Below, piece after piece: positions 46,302-57,000 of a stretch of DNA of 64,000 bases. The number at the start of each line of letters is the position of its first letter. Within the stretch, counting starts at the first letter, position 1. Source of the DNA: Primulina eburnea (Eukaryota; Streptophyta; Magnoliopsida; Lamiales; Gesneriaceae); contig NC_133101.1 in NCBI RefSeq assembly GCF_022965805.1, forward strand, positions 22,778,868 through 22,842,867, written 5' to 3'. Both the position numbers and the translations under genes were made by a program. A model generated the notes under the pieces. The model worked only from the letters and a program-made list of their open reading frames with translations, did not search any database and was not told the DNA's origin.

Positions 46302-48578
46302 TTATGAGTTCGGCTTCTGTTCAGAGGCTAAATTTTTGATTGGCACAGTTTTTGTAGGTGGATCCAACATTACGGGGACAGTGTGGTCTTTAACACCCTT
46401 CACAAATACTGGAGTCTTTGAACCAGCGTTGGATGTTTCACCGTGTTCAAATATACTTTCAACATATCCAAGACCGGTTCTTCCGTCCTTTCCCATTGTG
46501 AGAATTGTATCAAGCTTAGACGAGCTTGAATTGAATTTGGCAAGTGTCTTCGAAGCCTTCTCAAGATCATCGTTGACTTTGCATAGTTCAAGGTCTTTTT
46601 TACTCAGCTGGACTTCAAGACGTGACAAACTATTTTTTAGTCAGTTTTTTCTTTTGAAAGCATCACATTTGTCTCATTCCTCTTGTGTGATACCCTTGTC
46701 CCACATCGAAAAAATCAAACATTTAAAATGAGTTTATAAATGGCTTACAATGGACTTCTATAGCAACTTGGGTTAATCATTTTCGTAAAGCGAGGACGAA
46801 TACGAAGTAGTTGCTATAGGGGCTCATTGTGCAGCCACGCAGGCGCGGGCCCGGGCTCGGGGCGTGATAGAATGGTATCAGAGCCGGTCACCGGCATGGA
46901 ACACCGAGAAATAAGCGCTATGCGGGGCAAAGTTCTACGTGCATGGGAGCCACCTCTTGAACCTGTGGGGCAAAGTGCTACATGACGGGAGCCACCTCTT
47001 GAACCTGTAGGAGCCACCTCTAGATTCTCGGTGCTGATGGATCGAGGGGTCAGACCGCGACGAGGACGTCGCGTTCTGAAGGAGGGGTGATTGTGATACC
47101 CTTATCCCACATCAAAAAAATCAAACATTTAAAATGAGTTTATAAGTTGCTTACAATGGACTTCTATAGCAACTTGGGTTAATCATTTTCGTAAAGCGAG
47201 GACGAATACGAAGTAGTTGCCATAGGGGCTCATTGTGCAGTCATGCAGACGCGGTCTCGGGCTCGAGGCGTGACATCTTGAGCCAATCACCATATAGTTC
47301 TTCGTACATCATTTGAACAATCTCAACAGTGAGTTCTTCTTGGTCAAAAACCTGGATTTCTTCAACATCAGAGTTCTCAATTGATTTGGCATTAAGGCAC
47401 AGTGATTTTGTCACAGTGTTGCGGCCAGGTGTTTCCACACCTGTGGCAACACCATAAGGATTAACCTGCAGTTTGTATATGTCTTTTTGAATGGCAGATA
47501 GTGAAGTGCAATCATCTCCTTCCTTTAAGTCCCTTTCTTCATCGGTGTCATCATCACTCAAGGAGACTGTCATGTTTTTTATTTCTGCGGATTCAGTTGG
47601 CACATTCATTTGCATAATGGCCGAATCCAGAGCTTTCTCGACATTGGACTGAATCAAGTTTCTTTGTTTCTGTAAGACCTAATGTATCATTTCTTGATCT
47701 GAAACTTCCTTGAGTTGATGCAGTTATTTTATTTCTTTCAGAAGGAACAAACTGTGGTCTTGATGTGGATACAACCTTCTTTTTTCTCTCATTCTTTTTA
47801 GATAGTCACCGAACTTCTTTGTGATTAAGGAGATTGATTCTTCACCAAGATCAGAATCCTCTGCCTCTTGAATTAGGTTGTTTACAGAATCATCAGTGGT
47901 CTGTAAAGCAACAGTCTTCCCAATGTTTCTTCTCTGTAAGTCCAGATTCATCTCAAATGTTCTGAGGGAGCTAATAAAATCTTCCAGATTAAGTGTTGAG
48001 GTGTCCTTGGATTCGTCAATAGCACAGATTTTGATATTGAAACGCTCAGAAAAGGATCTCAGGACCTTGCTAACCAATCTTTCATTTGACATAGGATCAC
48101 CAAGACTAAACGCCTCATTTGCAATATCGCGTAATCTGCGATCATATTCCACAATAGTCTCGTTTTCCTCCATCTTTAAACTTTCAAATTTAGAGGTCAA
48201 CATTCTGAGTTTGGTTCTGAGAACACTGTCAGACCCTTCGCAGTGCTTTTGAAGTATATCCCTGGCTTCTTTGGTCGAGATACAGTTGGTAAATAGACTG
48301 AACATGTTGACATCAACAGAGGTGAATATGGCATTGACTGCCTTCGAATTAAAGTTTGAGGTTTGGACTTCATCATTAATCCAAAAAATTTCTGGTTTAC
48401 TTTTGCTGTCACCATCAGCGTCAATTGTTCTTGGTGGAGACCAACCATCTAAGACTCGTTGCCAAGCCCTTTCTTCAATATATTTGATGTGCATCCTCAT
48501 CTTAACTTTCCAGAGGGCGTAGTTTGAGCCATCCAAGACAGGTGGTCTAAATGCAGTACTTGATGCTAGCAAATCCAT
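46302..48578 (-). pseudogene. Sirevirus gag, split by a TRIM and frameshifted
   Basis: The likely start is the ATG at 48578 (MDLLASSTAFRPPVLDGSNY), typical of Sirevirus Gag; an upstream in-frame ATG at 48632 is less likely. The UBN2-type Gag domain is open to 47724. A frame change follows near 47770. In that other frame the zinc knuckle at about 47600-47660 reads CRESSGFGHYANEC, with the second Cys of CX2C replaced by Ser (AGC for TGC). The acidic C-terminal region (47657-47281) is cut by the TRIM at 47275 and resumes below 46681 as the LEVQLSKKDLELCKV coiled-coil-like segment, ending near 46302. Confidence 0.82.
46686..47275 (+). mobile_element. TRIM (terminal-repeat retrotransposon in miniature)
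   Basis: Two 184-bp LTRs (46686-46869 and 47092-47275) start TGTGATACCCTT and contain TCCCACATC, a common TRIM signature. Primer site TGGTATCAGAGCC at 46873, purine tract GAAGGAGGGGTGAT before the right LTR, target duplication TCTTG (46681-46685 and 47276-47280). The 222-bp internal part has no ORF and carries two to three copies of a CGGGAGCCACCTCTTGAACC repeat. It lies in plus orientation, opposite to the Sirevirus gag it interrupts. Confidence 0.93.
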
Positions 48579-48651
48579 CTTTTTTTTTGGATTATTTCCT
48601 ATACGAACAACAGAAATGACAGAATCAATCACTTAGTGTATCAAGCGTTGA

Positions 48652-48662
48652 CTCTGATACCA
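48652..48662 (-). other. Primer-binding site of the Sirevirus
   Basis: On the minus strand TGGTATCAGAG lies two bases after the 5' LTR (which ends at 48665). Initiator tRNA-Met type. Confidence 0.88.
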
Positions 48663-48664
48663 CT

Positions 48665-49509
48665 TGGAAAAAAAAAATAGTTGCACATAAATTAACAGGA
48701 AATAAATATTAAAATTAATATATCAGAATTGGGTGTTGTGCTTGGTGTTGACAGCACCATCACACAACACAGCAGTGGAAATTTATAATTTAACTTCGAT
48801 ATAATTTCAATAACAAACTACCAGATTTGAATTATGCACAAGTACAAATACTTGTGCGATGCCTCATGGCAAGAAATTCACTAGAACAATTATGTAAATC
48901 GTTTACACCAAAAACAATACTAGTGAGAATATCAAAATCAAATTCCTTGACACTCCAAAGAATTAAAAATGCATCAAAATAAACCTCATAAAAACTAGAT
49001 GAATAGAAAAAAAATGCATTGCTTAAAACCAAAAAAAAAACGAAACCACTCTTCGTTCAACACTCTACGTTAGTGTTGTACTTCGAGTGTTGGCAACACC
49101 AATCGGCAACACTGTCACAAGATTGTCGGACCACTCTTGCTCTTGTTGCAAATCTTCGAAACCTGAATCTCCCTCAGCAAAGCTCTGTAGCCGTCAGCGT
49201 ATCTTCCTGCTTCCCCAACTTTATTGATAGTTTACCCACTTATATATAGTCACTTTCTTTGACCTAGATCTTCATAGATCCTTCCCACCTATAAATAAGG
49301 AAAGGAGAGTTTAGTAGGAATCAAACTCTAATCCAAAGGTAACTACACTATATTTCAGTAACAAACTTATAGATAGATTCCTAAATTAATTAAATAAATC
49401 CTAATAAAAAGATTCACTATATCAAGGAAATCAAATCTATCAGTTTTGGTTAGGAGTGCAAAATCGAAACACAATCTCAAGATTAATTAGGAATAAAATA
49501 TTCCTTTCA
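48665..49509 (-). repeat. 5' LTR of the Sirevirus element
   Basis: 845 bp, with roughly 30 differences from 5784-6626. The plus-strand right end CCTTTCA is followed by GATGT, the target duplication. GTGTTG/CAACAC motifs lie at 48733-48770 and 49087-49100. Confidence 0.93.
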
Positions 49510-49514
49510 GATGT

Positions 49515-50274
49515 GATGGATGAAACTGATTTGTTATAAATATATTTCGGAATGACAATATTTTTGAGCTCATAAAGTTATTTTTACAAACATAATTATA
49601 AGGTTACACACACATAACCCAAGTGGGAGATTATTGGATAAATTATTTATATGAGCTTATATATGAATAATTATGCGTTGTTGGTTAAATTAAGCCCAAA
49701 ATAAAATGATGAATTAATGTCTCGGGTTTTTGAGCTTTAATGTATCTAATATGTTGTGAGTCTTTAATGTGTAGAGACATAAGTGTAATCTATATTTTTA
49801 TGATGAGCTAAAACAGAAATTTCAGCGTGTTATCACGTTCTCTATTCTCTACCTCCGTTATAAAAAATAGTTTTGAAGAGAAATTGAAGGATTCTCTCAA
49901 AAAAAAAAACGCATAAATATGGAAGATCAAGACTCGTTCTTAAGGCATGATTATGACTTCAAGTAAGCTTCCGCTTAAATTTCGGTCAAATTCTTAATGA
50001 TTTAGCACGATGAATTATGTGGTTATATGAATTTTCTCCCGACATGTACATGTCGTGTACATGTCTAGTAGCTCTCCCACGCCTGACGCCCTCACCACAA
50101 ATTTAACAAGGTGCCGGGCTTCTATCTTTCAAGCTTACACTTCAGTTTGCATGGCTTCTTGGTGAGCCTCCGGTGTGTGACACAGACTGCCACAAAGCCA
50201 TATACTGTTTGTGCAGTTGTGCTTGTTTCCATTTTTTTCCGTGTGTTCATTAACTTTCATATCCGTGACTTACA
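49515..50274 (+). other. Remnant 3' LTR of the old copia and flanking non-coding DNA
   Basis: With the Sirevirus removed, this continues 5215-5783. AAGTGGGAGAT at 49621-49631 is a copia-type purine tract, and 49632 to about 50050 looks like LTR sequence (TATTGGATAAATTATTTATA start, TG decayed to TA). From about 50050 to 50274 I see nothing recognisable apart from a TACATGTCGTGTACATGT inverted repeat at 50046-50063. Confidence 0.5.
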
Positions 50275-50843
50275 TCTATATACCTATAAAAGTGTGGATC
50301 GCCATTTGTTTTCCAATTGTGAAAAGACACAAATGTCTTCTTTGCTAATATGAATTCAAAAAATCATATAAGGATATATATGTCAAATTGTAACAGATGC
50401 TAATAAATTGTCATTACAACATATATTGATTGTAGTAATTTATATTATTTCAATAATAAAATATAACTCCTATATTAATTTTATCAAATAATTGATCTTT
50501 ATACTACATTTAAATGTTTTATTCTTTTAATTTTCTCTCTACGTTTTTTTAATTATTTTATTATAATAATTATATTTTTAGTGCAATTTATAATTAAGTA
50601 ATAAATAAATTATAATATTACAAGAAGATATACAAAAAAATTAACTATATGTCCAATAATAGAATAACATGATAAATATAAAATAATATGATAATGTGAA
50701 GTTAAATACTAACATATTTTATGGGTTTTTAAACAAAAAAATTGAAAGTAAATTGTTTAATAAATTTATTAGAAGAATTTATATTATCATAATTTTGTAA
50801 TTTAAAAATTCTTTAATAGAAAATTGTAAAATAAAAAATTTTG

Positions 50844-51800
50844 AAAATAATATTACATACAAATTGAATAGATATTCGATAATAAAAAATACATTAACGA
50901 AAAAATATTTTCTTCATACATAATTCTTACAAAAAATATTAAAAGAACATATTTTTTAATAAAAATATATATTTTTTATTAAAAATATTAAAAGAATATA
51001 TATTTAACTATTATACTTATAAAAGTGTAAAAAGAATAACAAAGTTTTTCATCGTAAATTTTCTACTACTCCCATAAATTGTGTGTTGTTAGATTAATTG
51101 CATGAAATTTTTTTTACACAATCATTAAATTCATGAAGATCATAATAGTGTTTTTTTTATTTTTTAATATAAAATTTCAACATAAGAAATTTTAAAAATA
51201 ATGTTACATAAAAATTGAATTAATACTTGATAATAAAAATACATTAGAGAAATAACATTTTCTTGATACATAATTCTTATAAAAAATATTAAAAGAATAG
51301 ATTTTTTAATTTAAAAAAATCATTAAAAATATTAAAAGAATAAATATTTAACTATTATACTTATAAAAGTGTTAAAAAAAATAAAAAAAGTTTTTCGTAG
51401 TAAATTTTCTACTATTCCCATAAATTGTGTGTTTTTAGATTAATTGCATGAAAAATTTTCTACACAATCATTAAATACATGAAGATCGTAATAGTATTTT
51501 ATTTTTTAATAGAAAATTGCAATATAAGAAATTTTGAAAATAATATTACATAAAAACTGAATTGATATTTGATAATAAAAATACATTAAAGAAATAACAT
51601 TTTCTTGATATATAATTCTTAAAAAAAATATTAAAAATAGATTTTTTAATTTAAAAAATCATTAAAATATTAAAATAATATATATTTAACTATTATACTT
51701 ATAAATTGTAAAAAGGATAACAAAGTTTTACATTGTAAATGTTTTAGTATCCCTTTAAATTGTGTGTTTTAGATTAATTGCATGGAAATTTTCTACACAA
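50844..51800. repeat. Three tandem copies of an AT-rich unit of about 340 bp
   Basis: Landmarks recur three times in the same order: AATTTTGAAAATAATATTAC, ACATTTTCTTGATAC or variant, TTTAACTATTATACTTATAA, then AAATTGTGTGTT followed by AGATTAATTGCATG. The copies begin near 50844, 51190 and 51530 and differ by many substitutions and small indels, so the duplication is not recent. Confidence 0.8.
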
Positions 51801-52923
51801 TTCATGGGAAATCTATGCATTAAGAATGAATATATATCTGATAATAAAAATATTTTTTTTATCTATATTCCTACAAAAGTGTAGATCATTGGCAATGTTT
51901 TTCAATTGTCAAAAAATAAAAATGACCTACTCATCAATACAAATCCTAGATTCAATAAAGATATATTTGTAAATTTCTAATTGTTTTAAGTGTAAAAATG
52001 AAATATCAAAATTTTTTATTTATTCCACCTAATATATAATTAATTAGTAGCCTAATTTTTCCATATAATATATAATTAATAGTCTAACAAATGCTAATGA
52101 ATTATCACTGCAATATACATTGATTATAATAATTTATATCACTTCAAGAATAAAATGTAACTCCTATATAATTTTCTCAAATATTTCAACTTTATACCAA
52201 TTTTAAATATTTTATCTTTTTAATTTTCTTTCTACATGTTATTTTATGATTTTAATGCAATTTTGTAATTATATTTTAGTGTAATTTCTAATTAATAATA
52301 AATCATAGTATCACCAAAAGATATAAGAAAAAAATAATTATATATGCAATAGTACAATAACATAATAAGTATATAATAATATTAAATTTAATAATAATAT
52401 ATTTTATGATTTTTTATCTAAGAATTGAAAGTACATAAATTATTTAGTATAATTTATATCAATAATCATGAATGTTAATATACTAATAATATCATAAAAT
52501 ATGGATCTGATAGAAAAATTAAGAGAGTTAGCTATATAATAAGAATTTTAAATATTTTAGTAGTAATTTTCTTAAAAAAAATATATTTCAGACAAGTCTT
52601 TTAGTGGAATCTTTCCTACAGAAGAAGAAAGGGGTATGAGTGTTTTTCTCCGAACATCCATAAAATTCTCATGTCTTTACTTTTCACAAGTTTTTACATT
52701 TCAAACTATATCTTGTTATTTAGATTGCCAACCGGTTGAAAATATCATTAGAAATATTGAATTGTCTTCTACAATTTTCACGTGATTCATATTCTAACCG
52801 TTTGAGAAAATCTTTCAACCACCTAAAAACGATTGAAGACAAATTTTAAAAACAAATATTTTTAAAAGAATAATGTATTTTTTTCTGATCCCAATAATAT
52901 ACAATCACTACACATACAAATAC

Positions 52924-52926
<3 letters not shown>

Positions 52927-52981
<55 letters not shown>
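52927..52981. repeat. (AT)n microsatellite
   Basis: About 27 uninterrupted AT dinucleotides in the AT-rich block. Expected to be length-variable. Confidence 0.95.
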
Positions 52982-52984
<3 letters not shown>

Positions 52985-53788
52985 AATAGATGGCTTAATG
53001 AAAAATATAAATTATATAATTTTTAAAAAATTATTCATTAACTAATATATATGAAAATTAATTTATCTATGATATATAATTCTAAAGCAAAAGGTAAAAA
53101 GTTATGTAGGAGATTAAATAATATTTAAATTGAATATTATAGGTTATATTTTATTATCAATATTATTATTTCATTAGTTTTGATAATATTTTGATGAGTT
53201 AGTCACAAATATTTTAAATTGATAATTATTTGTCCTTAGTGTGCTTCACTTATATAAATTATTATTTATGCATTTATAAATTCCATAATTTGGTTGATTT
53301 TTATGTTATTATAACTTATACGTGGTGCTTAGATATATATTTTCAAAAAAAAATTCAGTTGAATTCGCTCTATATATTATGCTCATTATATTTATTATAT
53401 AACATAAAATCAATTGCTTGAATTTTAATTTGAGAAACAATTTTGAAAGTAAAGTATATAAGTTCTTAATTAATTTATTCGTCTAATATGACAAAAGATT
53501 AAACCAATATGTTAAAACTCATAAGAACTTTTCTCAGAAAATGGAGATGTTTCATTGTTCGGCTTACAGCGAGAAATGAGATCTAAAATAGTATCCAAAT
53601 AAAGAAAGAAACTATTTATACTAAAATAAAAATAGAAAAAATGTGTTTTTACTAAAAACGTGTTTTGTGAATCTTATTCTACTAACACAATATAAATAAA
53701 AAAAATGATTCAATTATTTTTAAAAAAAATCAAAGTTTAATTTTTATTAAATAATTAATATACACGTGCGATACGAGCTTCTTGCTAG

Positions 53789-54078
53789 TTATATAGAAAA
53801 GTACGAATATACAGTCAAAAATGTAGGAAGAAATAAAGTAGGTAAGCGTGAATATAAACGATAAAAACGCATTAAGAATGCCAATACAACTCGTGCTTAT
53901 CAGATAAACATAGCATTATTTACTTTAAATAATTGAGATTTGGTTTACATAGCCCACGTAACAGCACAATGAAAAATTTATGGAATTCTTGAAAACAAAA
54001 ACAAATATACACCACTTTACAACATGTACCTTCCTTTGAAAATGAGCCTCTGTGTGTGTGTGTGTGTGTCAGTGTGTG
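53789..54078 (-). other. 3' flank and 3' UTR of HCF173
   Basis: No coding sequence. A TG/GT microsatellite at 54052-54078 (CA on the gene strand) touches the HCF173 stop codon, so the 3' UTR begins with a CA repeat. A GTAAATAATG near 53913-53922 on the gene strand is the best AATAAA-like poly(A) signal I can see; it is weak. Confidence 0.5.
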
Positions 54079-57000
54079 TTAGGTGTTCTTCTCAAGAACC
54101 GAGAGAGCTGGTGTTAGATAGTTATTTGCTTTGTCTGGTAATTGAGCAACCTGTCAAAAACAACATTCGGCATTGTTAAATTTCATCTATTATTTAAAAT
54201 CCGTGTCGCGCATTATGGTGCAAGCTAGTCGAGCTATTAGTCATAAGCTTGTGAATGGTTTGGTCCAACTCAAGCTCAATTTTGACAAAACTCAAGTTGT
54301 CTTTCAGTATAGCAAATGGTTATTATGTCAGTTTCAAGTAACCAGAGTGATACTGGCTAAACTAGTCGAGACTCGGTTCTTACCAGTTCATAAAGCTCCT
54401 TCCCAGGCTCCGCTACATACTCGTAACAAACCTGCACAGTCAAACAAATGCTTTAGCTGCATTTGCTTATATAAATCAAGGAAATAAATATATAGAACGA
54501 ATTTGATATTCATAATGGGGTGCGGTGCAGCAAAGCACTTTAAATGAGAAAAACAAGCTAATTGGTTGTGGAAAACTTCATACGGACACGGGCGGAGCCC
54601 GTGTTGCTCCACCTGGGCGGTAGACCGGGTGGCTCAGTTTTTTCTCTATTTTTTTATCTATAAAATTTTGTCCAATTTTCCGGTAGCCCGGGGACTCCAT
54701 TTCTTTATTAACCGCTGTTTAAAAAATTCTAGCTCGAGTAGAAATGAAAACTTGTTCCATCACTGCATACGGATCATGGAATATAATGAAAGAATTGAAT
54801 GATACTCACATCAAAGCTCTTGTTTCTTGCTGTTGAGTCATGCAATGCTTTTACACAGATATCAGCCACGTCCGCGCAGCTTATTCCCTGTGCAATTTTT
54901 CCAAATATAAGCAAACCAAAATGTCAAACAACTATAAAAACAACAAATAGACTGCATGTTTTGTACCTGTGATATACGATTGCCTTGGTCAAAAATCAGA
55001 GCCCGTTGCCCACCAGGTTCTTCCTGCAAAAATGATGTCTTGTCAATGCAAATGAAGATCGAGGAACGCATATTTTAAGAAGCGGTGGACAAATGAATAG
55101 AGAGAGTTTTTGGGTCCATAAGTTTACCATCAAGGGACCAGGACGAATAATTGTGTACCCAAGTCCCGATCTTCTGAGCAAATCTTCACCGGCCTATAAA
55201 TTTTGATCACGAGGAAACTCAGTGGCAATAGTAAAATGTTCAGTGTGAATAGAGATAAGTGTGAAGATAGAGACCTTCTTTGCTTTCAGAACCTGCTCTC
55301 TTCTGGTGGGCTCAATTCCTGATCCTGTACATGAAACTAAGATAAAATCTGTTTCTTGTCCAGTCTGCCACGAACAGAAATACACTCGAATATCAGAATG
55401 GGATATGATAGGCAATATTTTAAACAAGAATCTCAAATCTGTAAATCCTGTGCTTGGAATAAGTACAATTCAAATTCAACAAAATAGTTTAAAAATATAT
55501 AGACTGGTGCTTACAGGCAAAGCTTTGATGTATTCAAGAATCAACTGGAAACTTCTCAAGTCTTGCTTCCCCACAACAGGTCCATCAACAGGTTTCTGCA
55601 ATGTAGCATTTCAATCAGATTTATTATCTCAGTAAAAAGTTCAGGTATATATACTTATCATCTTATGTTTCAGCAAAGGTCAAACAAACATAAATAGCTA
55701 TAAGAACATGAAAGACAACACTTTGAGCAAACCTGCCGTCTTGGCTCAAAACGAATGGTCAAAGTATGCACAAGGAATGGATCCAGCGTTGGATCTTCTG
55801 GATTCACCGGTCTGAAAGATGAAAATGGCACTCTTACCTAAAAAGAAGAAACAACTTGTCAATAATTCGACTTTATAAACAAAAACTTAAGCTGATTCAT
55901 GGAAAGATAAAAGCTTATATTATTTTCAGCTTTGTGATTTAAGCTTACCCTGCAAAAACCAACTTTTGTGCTAATTCTGGCAAAGTACAATTTGCTTTGT
56001 GACATATCAGCCAGAGGGCCAGCTTCAAGGATTATAACATACGATCTTCCATTCCCACCAATCGAGAATACTATACCCTCGTACCTATGCGACAACAACA
56101 AACAAATTGATTCGTCAATTTGGAAGTTGAATGGATTTTGGAACGACAAAGAATCAACATCCCACAATCAGTATGTTGAAATCCATGTACTTTGGCTGAT
56201 ATACGCTTTAAAATAGTTCAAGAGAAATTTTTAAAAAAAATGAGAGATTTTTTCTACCATCCATGTGACCCAAGTGGGCTCTTGCTTACGCAGTAAGAGT
56301 GGTACACCATATGAAATATGCATTTAATCTGAGAAGATAATCATAAACCTGAACCATATAATCCTAAAATAGGAATTGGCAGAAGGTTTTTTAATCTGTT
56401 GTATACCTGTCAAGAGTACATCCCAAAGGAAGTGAAAGTTTTTTGGACAGTTCTATATAGCCCCCTCTCGTGAAAACGTATCCTTTTAAACACAAAAACG
56501 AGTGTAAAACATCAGTTAGAGCATAGAAAATGTGAATTTACGTGGTATTTTGCAGTTATAGACTAGCTAGACAAGATTTCTCAGCTTCTGCTAACTACAT
56601 TTTACCAGAGAAAACAGCAGCTCCCTCTTCAGTGAACTCGAATTTAGCATCCATTCCTCCATCATATTTGGCCGCAATAACATCCTGAAAATAAGTACCT
56701 TGACGAATTTCCCAGCCATCCAATGCATCCTCAGACTTGAATTTCGAAATTAACAGCTTGCTTTTGCTGCTTTTTCCAGCCCGCAGTTGTGCAAGTTTAT
56801 TGTTGTAGTCCTACGATTCAGCAGCGATAAAGAATCAAGCTTTAACTGTGGAATTTTTCGGACTGTGCAACTGTAAACTTACCAAATCAAAGAACATTGT
56901 GAATGGAATTGTTAAATTTTAAATAGCAAGAATACGGTGACGAGTTGATAGTACCCAACACAAAAGTTACGTGGCTCAGACATAAATATTTACATTCATG

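Larger units (their letters stand above)
5784..49509 (-). mobile_element. Sirevirus-type Ty1/copia retrotransposon, broken up by nested insertions
   Basis: Two LTRs of about 844 bp bound the element, and GATGT flanks it on both sides (5779-5783 and 49510-49514). On the minus strand it reads LTR, iMet-type primer site, gag, pol, a third envelope-like ORF, purine tract, LTR. That gene order, with ORF3 after pol, is the hallmark of Sireviruses. About 33 kb of its 43.7-kb span is later insertions (9957-42835 and 46686-47275). All coding parts carry stops or frameshifts, and the LTRs differ at roughly 30 positions, so this copy is old and inactive. Confidence 0.92.
50275..53788 (+). mobile_element. 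Candidate non-autonomous Helitron(s), very AT-rich
   Basis: A possible 5' end TCTATATACCTATAAAAGTG follows an A at 50274, and a second, similar one (TCTATATTCCTACAAAAGTG) starts at 51862. The 500-600 bp after each are recognisably alike. The possible 3' end, CACGTGCGATACGAGCTTCT then TGCTAG at 53788 before a T, has the CTAG terminus and GC-richer tail typical of plant Helitrons, although its hairpin is weak. No Rep/helicase coding. It could be two overlapping or nested elements. The call rests on terminal motifs only. Confidence 0.45.

Noticed and set aside
54052..54078. TG repeat as a regulatory element of HCF173
   Set aside because: A simple microsatellite just after the stop codon; nothing in the sequence indicates function.
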